A stretch of 64,000 bases of DNA from Microstegium vimineum (Eukaryota; Streptophyta; Magnoliopsida; Poales; Poaceae): assembly GCA_022036555.1 (NCBI GenBank), contig CM039141.1, positions 2,763,773 through 2,827,772 of the forward strand, read 5' to 3'. The notes beneath the pieces are model-generated. The model ran no database searches, was not told the origin of the DNA, and saw only the letters and a list, made by a program, of their open reading frames with translations. The position numbers and the translations under genes were made by a program. Positions 47,758-60,600 of the stretch are shown piece by piece (the stretch's first letter is position 1; each line of letters starts with the position of its first letter).

Positions 47758-49491
47758 AGACAGATAATTATGTATTCCCTTTGTTCAAAAATAAATGTAA
47801 TTGTAGAATTGGACATGTAAACTAAGACTAAGTGTAGTAGTTACACCGATCGTTGGCTTTATTTACCCTTGTTTCGTTGTGCGTTCAAAGATGCCTTAGC
47901 TTCTTTTAAAAAAAATATGCCTTAGCTAACTCGGGTTCGACCATTTTGTTTCTTTACAACCATTTAGGCTCTTTAGAACATATACATTTATAAAAATTAT
48001 GTACAGGAATTTCATAGGGTTCAATTTGTTTTTACTGAAAAAATATAGCAAACAGTAAAAATCTTGCATTCTAAAGGGCGCTTAACCATTTTCATCTTCT
48101 TTCAATGGTTGTGGCCGTGTGGCATAACCGCAATCTCATGTATTTCACGGTGGATGTACTTTTTTATTTTAAATTATAAATCATTTGACTTTTTATAGAT
48201 ATATGTGGCATGGATAATATATCTAGAAAAAAAACGTTCTATAATTTAGAGCAGAGGTTATTTTTCTTGGTAATTGACCACGTAGCTGAATTATTAGTGA
48301 TATTGTGGATCAAAATGTTTATTTGACTCTTCAAGGAAAGAGCATCGTGGATAGAAATGTTTATTTGACTCTTCAAGGGGAAAACACACGGACAACGGTG
48401 ACTTTAATTTGTGTATTAGGACGTTCCGTATGTGTTGTCTGCATTGCGCATCGTTCAAAACTTAATGTGAGCCACAAAAAAAGAAAAAAAAAAAGAAAAG
48501 AAAAAACCTGTCGGCCTCTCCGCGTCGAGTTGTTCAAAAAGGTGTTGCTAACTTGCTACCAAATCAAATGCTCAAGCTCCTGAAGAGCCCTCTCTGCTAC
48601 CTTTTCTAAGGAAAAGCAAGCTTAGAGATTTTGGACTGCTGCATTTCAATTGTTTAACAGTAACATAATATAATCCCGTTGGTTGGAACGCTTTCCTCAG
48701 AATTTCGCAAACCGCAATCAAACGGCAAGTTCAAAAACTCTGCCGAATTATGAAATTGAATTACAAAGGCAAATATATATTTTTTTCCCTGAATGTTAGA
48801 GCAAACGAAACCCGCCCAAACATTAACTAAAAATCTGCCCTGAGAAAGAGAAACCACAAGCCCACAACTACCGTTGTAATCCTCTGACAGCACTGGCAGC
48901 CTAATGCATTGACAATTAGACTATAATAGCAAGATGTACTCTCGCTAAATACTGAGGTGGACAGAGGAAAGAAGTGGGTTAGAAGCTTTATGAGAGACAA
49001 GAATCAAGAAACTTTCTGAGATAGACAAATGTGCTACTATATAATAATAATGAAGAGCTAACTACTATATGCGTGGTTTATGAGAAGGTTGTAAAGAAAT
49101 CTGGCTAGATTATTAGCCTTGCTTTTATGTGACCGATGGTGTAGTTGAATTAAGCAATAGCCAATAGCAAAGCAGAAATGCCAGCAGAAACAGCGAGTGT
49201 ATTAGGTGATGGAGGCACAGATGGATTCACATGCTAGAGCTGGTACAAAAGGACAATTAGGTGCGCTTGATCCCAACATCAAGAGAGACACCAGTAGGTA
49301 CAAGAGCACGGCATCAGTTGGTGCATCAAATCAAACCTTAATATCATCCGTAATGGTTGTTTGGGATCTTCATAACAATTTTTTTTTCCTCCCAAAGGGA
49401 CAAGTGAGCTACATCCCAGATATTACGAGGGGCCAACGTAGAGCAATGGGTCCGCTGCGGTCCCCTTGTTGAAATGACCGACTAATCTTTA
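47758..49491. other. Intergenic DNA and 3' flank of the ubiquitin-like gene
   Basis: TTCCCTTTGTTCAAAAATAA at 47775 and TTTTAAATTATAAATCATTT at 48165 look like Stowaway remnants. A 42-bp tandem duplication lies at 48305. No coding exon was recognised; 48650-49490 probably holds the 3' UTR of the gene at 49492. Confidence 0.5.
48305..48384 (+). repeat. 42-bp tandem duplication
   Basis: GTGGATMRAAATGTTTATTT...GACTCTTCAAGG occurs at 48305 and 48347 with three or four differences. Confidence 0.85.
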
Positions 49492-50572
49492 TCATGATGA
49501 TGACATGAAATCCTCTGGCCTGGCGACGAAAACTTCCTCAAACTCATCGTCATCTGGTGAAGAACAGAAATTACAGTCAGGAATTGTCAGACTTAAAATG
49601 CAACAGCTACAGAAATTACAGTCCGGAATTGTAAAGCAAGAAGCTGCATTGAGTAGGTTGAGATTTTAGAAAAGGACTAGCACCATACATTCACTTTATT
49701 TAGAATCAAACCTACTATTCTGCTATGAGCCTATGACGAATCACTTTCCAATCATAGGTTCTTCTTGATATATTATTAACATAGAAAGGATGGAAAAAGT
49801 GTAAATTTCTGCTAGAGAAAGCATAGCCTCAGCAATAATATGATTTGGCATGTCCAACCCGCAGTCTAGAAAACCGATCAATCTGATGATTAGTGAATGA
49901 TGATCTAAGACATAATAAAGGTATTCTCAACAAAGTTAAACATTTGCTGGGCAATAATCATAACCATTGAGTGGTATTGTGGTATACAAAGAGTAAGAAA
50001 AAAAAGAAACAATAATAATGCAAAAGGCACTACCTGAAAGGTAAGGAAAATAAAAGGTAGACAAAACCCATTAACAATTCAGCACGCGAGCCTGATACCT
50101 TTTCTTAGTGCCAATGCAACAACGAAATCATTTTCCACCTGAACAAGTATAAAAAAAAATATCACACAACTGACAGATGAATTAGACAAGCTGTGGGTTT
50201 AATCTTCAAAGAAAACTGATATACTAAAGCTACAGAAACTAAACTGTACCATGACTAAACAAACTAAATATATGCATTAGCAAGCTGCCTTTGCTTATAG
50301 ATGTTTCAATGAGAATAATGAGATTGTGCATTAGGCAAAACAAAATAATTTTAGGAAATATGTACACAAGCAGCTAGATACATGGGTACCTTTTGATCTG
50401 CCAGCGTCTTTGAGTCTTCAAGCACATCACAGCTGGGCCACAAGACCAACTGCTGATTAATAGGAGGTTGATCTATTAGTGAATGCAACTTCTGTTTGAT
50501 GCTCAAAGCTGTTTCTGTTGGTTCACATTGAATGAAGTAGGTAGTCTTGTTGCGCTTCACTCGGATATACAT
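49492..50572 (-). CDS. Ubiquitin-fold (elongin-B-like) small protein, 94 aa
   Basis: Exons (minus strand): 50572-50390, 50138-50099, 49553-49492; GT-AG borders, 285 bp with intact frame and TGA stop. The protein starts MYIRVKRNKTTYFIQCEPTE, continues TALSIKQKLHSLIDQP and QLVLWPSCDVLEDSKTL, a beta-grasp ubiquitin-like fold close to elongin B. It ends with an acidic tail (DDDEFEEVFVARPEDFMSSS). It lacks a C-terminal Gly-Gly, so it is not conjugated like ubiquitin. Plants have a conserved single family of this type with poorly known function. Its 5' end faces RAD51D across about 1.1 kb, so the two may share a divergent promoter region. Confidence 0.87.
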
Positions 50573-51295
50573 GTTTGCAAGCCTGCACAGGGCCTAAAAG
50601 CCATAAGTACACAGATGGAATGGAACCAGCAACAGAGGGAAATATCTCTGCTTCCCAGAAACCATATTCACTACTCCAGGGGTTAGTGGAATGTAGTAGA
50701 ACTATAGTGATAAACGTACTGCTTATCCTAGTAATAATACCCTAAAAACTGCTGGGGGCATTGGACATTATGTAAAGGGGCTCGATAAGTGTCTAATTGA
50801 GCGAATCAATCATGTATACAAACACTCAATAATCAGCTGGAAAAGGTACAAATAAATTCCCACAGTGAAAACACACCAGAACAAACGCGTTCCGGTAACA
50901 GGCAACGTGAACTACCCTAAAATCATCAAATTTATACTCGATCCCAACGGTTCTTGAAGAAAAGTGACTACACAGTACCTCGCAACGAACAAAACAAAAG
51001 ACGCCCGCGGAGCCCCCAGCTACTGTCGCACGCCAATGAACGGAACGGAACACACAACAGTTAGTCAGATCCGCGAGCCGGGAAGCGAGACGCACCCTGC
51101 GGATCGCCGATCTGTCTTCCCCTGCGGCGGCACGCGGACGCGCGCGGCACGGCGCTGGCACTGGCGCTGGCGTTGACGAGCGTAACGGCGAGGAGCCGGG
51201 AGACGGAGACGACCCGCGGCGGATGGTGGGAAGCGAGGCGAGGGAGAGGGACCGACTGACCGAGGGCGGAGGAGACGGGAAGGATGCTGCGCTAC

Positions 51296-51447
51296 TCTCA
51301 GCGTGTCGGGCTATGGGCCTTCCATTGTGCTTGTTTACCCCGCCGCACACATTACCAAAGTGGGCCGGCCTTCTCAGCGTGTCGGGCTATGGTCCTTCCA
51401 TTGTGCTTGTTTACCTCGCCGCACACATTACCAAAATGGGCCGGCCC
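51296..51447 (+). repeat. 76-bp tandem duplication between the divergent ubiquitin-like gene and RAD51D
   Basis: TCTCAGCGTGTCGGGCTATG begins at 51296 and 51372; both copies run through CCATTGTGCTTGTTTACC and GGGCCGGCC with about five differences. GGGCC motifs (TCP-type sites, as GGCCCA on the other strand) are duplicated with it. Confidence 0.88.
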
Positions 51448-51679
51448 AGTACTCGGTCTCGGCTTCTTCGTTTTCCTTCCCCCGACGCGGCTGCCGCCGC
51501 TCCCGCTCGGTCTGCCGGGGTTCCCTAGGGGCGGCGTCCTGCTCCTACCTTGCCCTACTGCCTACTGGTGACCTTCCAGGGGCACCGCGTGCTGGCGGAG
51601 GTCTCCAACGGTGGCCCGTAAGTGCGATCGATCACTAACGGTGGTGTCGGCGGCAAGCAGCAACTACTCGGCGGCGGTG

Positions 51680-54600
51680 ATGGCATCGGCCGGTGGCGGA
51701 GGGGGAGCCGCCACATCTGGCTGCGGTCTGAAGCGCCGCTACGCACCACACGACCAGGAGGTCCGCATTCTTTTTGTTCTTCTTCGACCCTTGCTGTTTC
51801 TAGTATTTGCTCGCCTGCCATCAACGTATGAATGTTTGTTGTACTAAAAATGTTTAGTCTGACTGGATACTACACACTGCACATGACGTTGCACGTTTGG
51901 CTTGCTAGTGGGGTATTTTGCACGTTGAAATCATTTCGCTGACAACTGAGTTGGCCAATTAGTCTTCCTTTAGTGGTTGATTGACTCACCTTAAACATTT
52001 GGGGAGAAGAGTCCATCGCTACATTGAAAATTAACTGGTCTACTAATTGAAAATTCGTCGCAAATTGAAATGGAGGGGTTGTAAGTAATAACAATATAAT
52101 GCAGTGATTGCCAACCAATAGAGCTGATGACACTTCTGGGTATGGGTAGCAAAGAACTTTTGTACTACTGAATCACCGAGTGTTTCCATCCATGATGTGA
52201 GATGATATGATACACACAGGAGGAGATGGTGAATCAAGATCAGCCTTCTAAGGAAGATTGGTGTGTGCGATTGTGGAATGGGATGGACTTGCTCAAGGAC
52301 GTCACTGAAAACAAACATGTCCTCCCTACTGGACTTGAAGGGTATAGTCATGCCCTCTCTTATTCAGTCTTCGTCTCTTATTGGCTACGTTCACATCCTT
52401 GTCTATATTACCTATTATGATTAATATGATCCTAGTATCGTTTGATATTTCAATTGCCAGCATTGACACACTTCTTGGAGGCGGCCTGCGCCAAGGTCAG
52501 CTGACAGAGGTTACTGGACCATCATCTTCTGGTAAAACACAGGTGAGAAGATGAGTTATCTTTTATATACACTTAAAAATGCTTATGGTTCCTTCTTGGG
52601 ATGATTGTATTGGAACCAGTATGGGCTGAATCATAATCATGCTCTTGTCTATTGCATATATACCATTTCAGGTCTGTCTACATTCTGCTTCACATGTTGC
52701 AAAGAAGCATATGGGTGTGGTTATGTACTTGGATACTAGTAATTCCTTCTCTCCTAGTCGCATTGCCACCATAATTGATGGAACTAACGACCTATCTGAT
52801 CAAAGAGGTAGACAGTCACCCATATGTCTAGGATGCTCTTACCTTTTGTCGTTCTTTGAGTTCTCATAATTTATTTCATTTCTTGTGGTGTAAATAGAAA
52901 TTTATTCCAGCAGTTTGCCAGCAAAAGCTTTACCATATGTTGTATATATAGCTTAAGATCTACAGCAACCAGGTTTTGACTTGCCATGTAAGGAGAGGCT
53001 CAAGACCATGATGAGAAGCATCATCTGTGAGTCTGTGTTTGATATATTTGGTATGTTTGAAGTATTACATCAACTTGAAGTCTCTCTACTGAATGACAAG
53101 GTATGAATGAAATCCTGCCTTATGGTTATCAGATTTCTTGTCAAATACTTCTCTGACATGGAACATGTACAGGTAAAAAGTGGTGGTAGGAAAATTTGCT
53201 TACTTATCGTTGACTCATTATCATCCTTACTTGCTCCCATCATTGGTGGCAAGTATCCACAAGGTATCACCTTCATAGCCTTGTCTACAATTCCTCCCCC
53301 AACCCCCTCAGACTTTATGCAGGAATATCAAGAGGTTGAGATAAATTAGATATGATTCTGTGAGTTAGGAACTGAATCCAATTGGTGCTTATGCAAGATA
53401 GCTTATGGATTCAGTATAAACTTAATAATGATGTCTATGATGCAACTGCTATAATCTCATCTGGTCATAACTTGAATTTCCCTAAGTTAAGTTCCTAAAC
53501 AATAGTCTCTGGGATATTGCTTCCTAAGAGGAAGGCCTCCTTAATTCACAGCTTTTGTTTCTTTTCTCTGAACCTGTATTAATAAACTGACAGGGCGGTC
53601 GATGATGATATCAGTGGCGATGATTCTAAAGAAGTTAGCCTATGAGCATAATCTATCTGTTCTGGTAATTTTTTGAACCCCAGTTTTTGGTAAGCATTCA
53701 TGTGTTGCTAATTGCATGGTCTGGGATGAGCATATTTGGAGCAATTGAGACTGGTTAACTTGGTGTAGCACCACCTAGATTCAACTAATTGGCTTCAATT
53801 TGAGTGTTTTTCTTCGTATTAACACAAAGATGCTTTAAAAAAAAAAGAAACTAAGATGCCTTTTTTTTTAAAAAAAAATATCGTTTTGATTTTGGTCATG
53901 GGGATCATATATGTATTTATTTTCTTTGTCAAATTTGTTGTGCAACTATGCAATGTTCATTCAGCAGTATTGTTTACATGCATGGAGTGAATAAGAACTG
54001 TAATATCGTGATGATTATCTTGATGATGCTGAATAATGTAGCACCTGAATTTTCATGCTGAAGATTGTTTGATCTTATTCGACAGGCTGAATCTGTATGG
54101 TGTTTAGTCTTGAATTTGCATACTACCTTCCATGCATTAAACACATTAAAGAAGAGATTACATATGGGCTGTTGAAACATAAAAGAGATGACCACGAAGC
54201 AACAACTATGGACTAGACTTTAGTTAGTTTCTGTAATTTGCACCTGCATAACATCACAGGGCTCCTTTCTCTAAAATGGTCCTAGTTTCCAGCCACACAT
54301 TCGTTCCTTTAAAAACACAGTCACTATAATGTTTCCAAATTTGTGAAGCCCATTCCTCAATTGCCTGTCAATTTGTTTAAGATCTTGGCACCACCATAAG
54401 GAGAAAGCTGTAGAGTTCAGCTCCTGTTGCAGATCCAGACACTGGATGTCGGTGTTATGACCCAGGGGGTCAAGACCACCGGCTAGTAAATTTGTATATT
54501 GCGTGCTCCCTCTCCCAGACGTGATGCAAGAAAAACACAAGATTTATCCTGGTTCGGGCACAGAAGGCCCTACGTCCAGCGGGGGAGGATGGATTGTATT

Positions 54601-57600
54601 ATCTCGCACCGAAGTGCTCGTACAGGGAGGGTACAAGCAGGTTTACACGAAGGTGCTCAGGATGAGCTGAGGCCTAGGGCTACAGGGCTATCCTAGGAGA
54701 GTCGGTTGACTGCTTGAGACGTTGATCAAGCAATCGGGTGTGGAGTGGTGTTGCGAACGCACATGCCGATGCCGATGCGCATGCCGATACGAGTGCGCAT
54801 GCCTTAGCCGATACGAATGGGCCTTCGTATTCGTATTCGCCCACGCATGCCCCTTCTTCTATCCCAGCGTCCCCTTTTATAGACCAAGGGGAGGCCTGAG
54901 AGTACAGAGTCCTAAACTGTAGCGGCATGGGAGGCGTGTCCGTGGTGCCATGCTGACGAAGGGACGTCGATCGCTGTAGCGGCGTGACCTTCCCTTCCTT
55001 CTGGTGCTCCAGAGCATGGTGCCAGCAGACTGGACGTTGCCGAACGTCATGGCGCAGTGCGGTTGGCCTTCTGTAGACGGGTACGAGTCCCATAGTTGAC
55101 GCGGGACGGATTGGACGGGAGCCATGCCGGAGTGGTTGGGGACGGTGGTCGAGCCCCCCGGTCGAGGGGGGGGGGTCGAGGCCAGCGTGACCCTGTCGTA
55201 TCCCTGAGGACACGGTCGAGGGCTGCCCTGTTCATGGCTCGAGGGGGTGCCTCTGGATTCCGTACCTGCAACGTGGCTACAGCGGCCGCACGGTCAACGA
55301 AGGTCCAGTGCATGGGCGGTGAGTTGATGGTTTTGACTGCGGCAGTGGGCGCCCATGGCGTTAGGCGGGAGCAGGTAGGCGCATTGGATCCCCTTTAACC
55401 CATACCGGGAGCAGGTGAGCTGACCGAGCCTCCTGCGCGCGGGTCGTTCGATCGACCCCCTGTCCGTCATTCGAGAGGTCGAGGCGGAGGCGGAGGCGGA
55501 GGGGTCGTTCGTTCGACCCCTGTCCGTCAGTCGGGGTTGAGGTCGTGGGGGGTTCGATCGACCCCTCTTTCGTCACACGGGGGGTTAAGACGAGGCGGAG
55601 GGGTCGTTCGTTCGACCCCCGTCCGTCAGTCGAGGTAGAAGCGGAGGGGTCGTTCGTTCGACCCCTGTCTTCTATGTTTCTCGCAATGGGCCGGCCCACG
55701 ACCGGTACCTGTTGCCGGCGAAGGAAACCTTTGCGTGACGGGCCTTCCTTCATTGACTTAGACGGCTGATCGGGTCCTGCCTTAAAAATGGTTGCTATGT
55801 TGAGCGTTAGATTATCACACGTTTAGGGTACCCCTTACCTTTGTACCCGACAGTAGGCCCCGAGCCTCTATGCGGATAAGGAAAATCCGCATAGAGGTTT
55901 TTGCTGATGATCTGTAGGGTTAGTACGAGGTCTGATTCTCCGCGGGGTGCGCGCGGGGGTAGCCCCCGAGGCCCCAGAGGAGTGATTAAGAACTCCTCTG
56001 GGGCTTTGACGTGTGTTCTATCGAGGGGAGTTAGGATTACCTGGAGTCGTAGCGCCCTATCGAGCGGCCGATTCTGTTCGCCAGGCTACGAGCGTTTCAC
56101 CTCCTTGGGAAAGGGGTGTTTGAGGGCGGCTGTCGAAACCCTTCCGAGGGCCAGCCTTCGCTCCCTCGAGGGTTAAACTGGAGTCATAATGCCCTATTGA
56201 GGGGTCAACTCTGTCTGCCAGGCTACGAGTGTTTTCGACTCTCTTTCGTCGAGGGGTGCCGTGCGTAGTCTAGCTCCAGTGATCTCTGGGGGCAAGAGGT
56301 GCTCGAGCTGCCCGACCCCAGAGACCCAGGGCGCAGATTCTTCAAGCTTGACGACCAAGCCGAGCTCGCGGAATGGGAGCCCCTGGAGGAGTTCCGGGCG
56401 TGGCTCGACCACGTGATGCGCGTGGCCGTGGGGGTCGCGTCCGAAGACTTGTACAAAAGAATAAACGTAAGTTTGGTCCTTTCCCTTTCGATTTACCTTG
56501 GTTATTTTGCTGTCGTTTGTTGTGACCTTCCTTTTTATCCTTGGTAGATGCTGAGGGTGAGGTCGTACGACAAGTCCCAGTTCATCCTGCGGACACAGGA
56601 GCTGTGGCGCCAGCTCCCCTTCCTCCGTGCTTCGCTAGAGAAGGCGGAGGCCGAGGCCGCCCAGGCGGAGGTCGAGGCGGCCACCGCGCGGGAGGGGGCC
56701 GAGGCCGCTCAGGAGAAGGCCTCCCAGGCATAGTCGAGGGCCGAGGCTGTCTTCAAGGAGGTTGCCGAGGTCGGGCAGCAGCAGGACGCTGCCCAGGAGG
56801 CCCGTCGTAAGGCGGAAGAGGAGTCCACCCAGCTGAGGGAGGAACTGGCTCGAGCGGCGGAACATGTCCGGCAGCTCGAGACCGACCTGAAGCAGGTGGC
56901 TGCCGACCGCACCTCCCTTGAGGGGTGGGCCCAGGAGCTCCAAGCGGATTTTGACACCGTCTCCCGCGACCGCGACGCTCTGGGGAAGGTGGCGGCTAAC
57001 CAGAAGAGGACCCTCGATGGTAATGGTAAGATCATCGAGGACCTCCGTGCTAAAAACAGCGACCAAGCTGCAGAGCTCGTCGACGTCCACCATCAACTTC
57101 AGAGGGCCGAGCAGGACTACGTCACCCTGGAAGCACACGCCAAAGGTGAGTTTTTTATTAAGCTTGCCTGTTTTCGACCTTTCCTCTGCTTTTTTGATTT
57201 TGACGGAGTCCTCTATTTGTTCTGGCAGAAATCGAAGGGGACAAGGCTCGAGCCCACGAGGATCTGACCAGTCTTCAGAACCTCCTCGGGGCGGAGACGA
57301 GTCTGAACGAGAAGCTTGGGGGCGCCATCTCCTTCTGCGACGGCCTGGGTGTCGAGCCTGAGCTGCCGGTCGCGGGAGACGTGCGTGGAGATTCCCTCTT
57401 GCGCCGGCTCTTCGCCGCGACCCGTGAAGTGACGGAGCAGGTCCGTGCTACCCTTCACATAGGCGTGAAGCGGGCGCTCGCGATCGTGTGCTCGGGCTAC
57501 AACTACGACCTCGACGTCATCGCCAGCTGCTTCGTCGTCGACCCGAGGATGACCAATGAAGCGAACATAGCGAGATGCCATGAGCTGATCGACGCCGCAG

Positions 57601-60600
57601 AGGTGCCCGACGGTGAGTTGGCGAAGCTGTTCGAGGTCGAGGTGCTTCCCCCACCGGACGGCGATGGCGATGAGTAGTCGAGGCCTGTGAGCCAAATCTG
57701 GACAATAAGGTCCATGTAATAGATTAGCTTTTGTGACAATATGATGTCGAGCCCCTGGGGGCTTCTTAACTTCAATGCATTTTATTCTAGATGCATCTGA
57801 GTGTTTTTATTTCTCGAGCTGTCTCTATTTCTCTTTGCCTGAGTCGTCGCTTGTGGACTAAGTATTCGACGCACGCTCGTATCCCTGTAGGAGGGGAGCG
57901 AGTGGGGGTACCATAGCCCTGAGGCGTAGGAGAGTCCCCGGGCTCGACGGCCCTCGACCCTTAGGGAGTTCGAGGCGTTTTTTACTTAGCCGCGAAGCGT
58001 ACTCGGGGCAAAGGTGGAAAGAGAAGGCCGAGTTTCGAAAAAAACGTTCGGGTTTTTAGAGGACTTAGGAGGGGGTCCCCCCCTATCTGCCCCCGAGGGA
58101 GGCTTGACTTTGTCGGAGCAGAGTCGAGGCTACCTCAGAGTTATGAACGAATGTGAAATGTATTTCGAGAACATTTTATTCATTTATAATGCGATAAATG
58201 TACATAATGTAGAAAATGTACAAGGCCTCGAGGCCTTAGGGGTAAAAGCGGTTTTCGAGGACTTTCTTAGGGGATATTCCTGGTTAGCCCCCGAGGGAAG
58301 CTCGACCCTGCAGGAGCAGGGTCGAGCCTACCTTTACGACTACGAGCGGTGATTTCTCGAGCCATTCTTACTTCTACCAGCCTTGGTGCTCCACTTTTTG
58401 GCGCAGTTGTTGGACGTACGCCCGAGGCCCTCGAGAGGGGGGGGGGAGCGAGTGGGAGTACCTTAGCCCTGAGGCGTAGAAGAGTTCCCGGCTCGGCACC
58501 CCTCGACCCTTGTGGGTCTCAAGCGCGTTTCCTACCCTGCGCTAAGCGTGCTTCGAGGGGCAGAAGAAAGAGAGGCGTCGAGGGGTAGAGTAAAATTTGC
58601 CTCGAGTCACGAATGAAAATAAAAGCATTAGGATCGCGGACTTTCTATTCATTCGAGATGCGAGAATTGTACATAAATGCGAAAATGTACGAGGCCTTGA
58701 AGCCTAAGGCTAGAAACGACGTAGTTGTTCCATGTTCCGCGCGTCGATGCAGAAGAACGCGTCGACGACTTCCTCGCCGTTTGCGTAATTGATGACGATG
58801 TCCATGAGCTTGCTGACGGTCTTGGGGGTGTTACGTCCCAGCTCCCGCACCAACTCTTTGCAGGTCGTCCCGGCGACAGACGTCATGATGACGTCGAGGT
58901 CGGAGATGTGGGTTAGCTTGGCACGTTGCTTGGAGAACCGTCGGGTGAAGTCACGGAGGGTTTCCCCTGGCTTCTGCTTGCAGCTGCGGAGATCCCAGGA
59001 GTTTCCTGGCCGTACGTAGGTGCCCTTGAAGTTCCCCTCGAAGATCCTGACTAGGTCGGGCCAGTCATGAATAAAGTTCGGGGGGAGTTCCTCGAGCCAT
59101 CTTCGAGCGGTGTTGAAGAGGAAGAGCGGGAGTTGCCGAATGATTACGTAGTCGTTGTCGGCTCCTCCTAGCTGACATGTCAGCCTGAAGTCAGCAAGCC
59201 AGAGCTCCGGCTTGGTTTCGCCGTTGTACTTGATCAGGCTGGTGGGTGGAAGGGAACGAGCACGCAAGGTGGTTTGCCGGATCGCCTTGCTGAAGGCTCG
59301 TGGCCCTGGTGGTTCCGGAGATCGACGTTGATCCTCGTCGTTGTCGTAGCGCCCACCTCGATAAACACTATAACCTCGAGCCTCAGCGTCACCGTGTCGG
59401 CATCGTTTGTTGTCGTTGATGTCGTACTGCGCGTCTCGCGGTTGTCGATCGTCGAGGATGCGGTCTCGAACTGGTTGCCACTCCGCTCCGCCTTGGGGCG
59501 CCTTGTCTTGGTGGACAGATACCTCTCGATCTTGTCGAGGGGGCACGTCCCGCCGCTCGGAGGCAGCTCCTCTGCGCCTTGAGGCCGAGCTTTCCGCTTG
59601 CTGTACGACCGCGGTTTGGAGAAGCCCCTGGATTTCATTCCTGATGCGTCGCGCCTAGGGCGTCGATGGTGCCGGCATGTCGCGGAGCAGCATCGCGGCT
59701 GCCACGATATTCTGGCTAGCGCGGTTGTAGACGTGGCGCTCGTTCGCCCCTTCGTTGACGATCTGTCGATGGACATCCCGAGCTCGCTCGTGGGCTCCTC
59801 CACCCTGTGGCCGCCCGCGATCTCGTAGGCGTTCAACTCGTAGGCGTAAAGATCGCGCAAGTCCGAGAGCTGCTCGCCAAGCTTGCGGGCACCAACTCGT
59901 AGGCGTTCCTTCTCGAGCTTGGCGAGCAGCTCTCGGACTTGCGCGATCTGGACGTCCTGAGGTGGATCGGCTTTGTCAGGACTCGGGGGGTCGGCGTTTC
60001 GCGTCGGGGTAGCGTTGCCCCCTCCTCCTTCATCCGTGGTCGTGGCGTCATTGATGTCGTCCTGGGAGTCAACCTGACCGTCGAGGTGGAAACATTCCCG
60101 GGTGGAATCGTAATCCTCATCGGGGGAGTCCGAGTCGGGGTAGCCGTGGTAGAAGTTGGGAAAAGATCCCCAGCATTCCTCCTCCAGCCATTGTCGTACC
60201 GTCCCCCAAGTCTGACGCCCTAGGGCCGGGGCTCGTCGTGACTCCGGGCGCTCGTCTGGTGGAGGGGTGGTGACGAGGTTGATCGTCGTACGTAGCAGGT
60301 TCCCTGAGGACCCGTAACGTGCCTGTATCTGCGAGCCCACAAAAGCAGAACAGTGTCTGGCGCTGTTGTAGAGCCCATATGGAAACAGATTGTGCGGTGG
60401 CGTGGCCGAGTATGTCGGAGAAGCCACGGGGACCCTCTGAGATGACGGTATGGCAGAGCCAAAGTCAGGCTCAGCGAGGTACCCGCCCCCGACCCGCAAG
60501 CATGGGTCAAACAGGCTCTCGAAAGGAGGAACTGTGTCACCAGCTGAGGCCGGGGAGACGGCATCCGGCGTCTCGGGATCCGCGCGGTGAAGGGTTCGGC

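Larger units (their letters stand above)
54447..55852 (-). repeat. 3' LTR of element 2 (1406 bp)
   Basis: It starts TGTCGGTGTTATGACCC and ends TTGTACCCGACA on the + strand. It carries an extra 18-bp unit (GCATGCCGATACGAGTGC region near 54790) relative to the other LTR, GC-rich hairpin repeats, and a G10 run near 55168. Confidence 0.95.

Noticed and set aside
55096..55753. Open frames in the element 2 LTR and their near-identical copies at 61501-62158
   Set aside because: They lie in LTR hairpin repeats; the LTR is non-coding and the duplicates only reflect LTR identity.
56635..57138. Leu-rich minus-strand frame opposite the coiled-coil gene
   Set aside because: Mirror of the Ala/Glu coiled coil; the + strand has proper splice sites and heptads.
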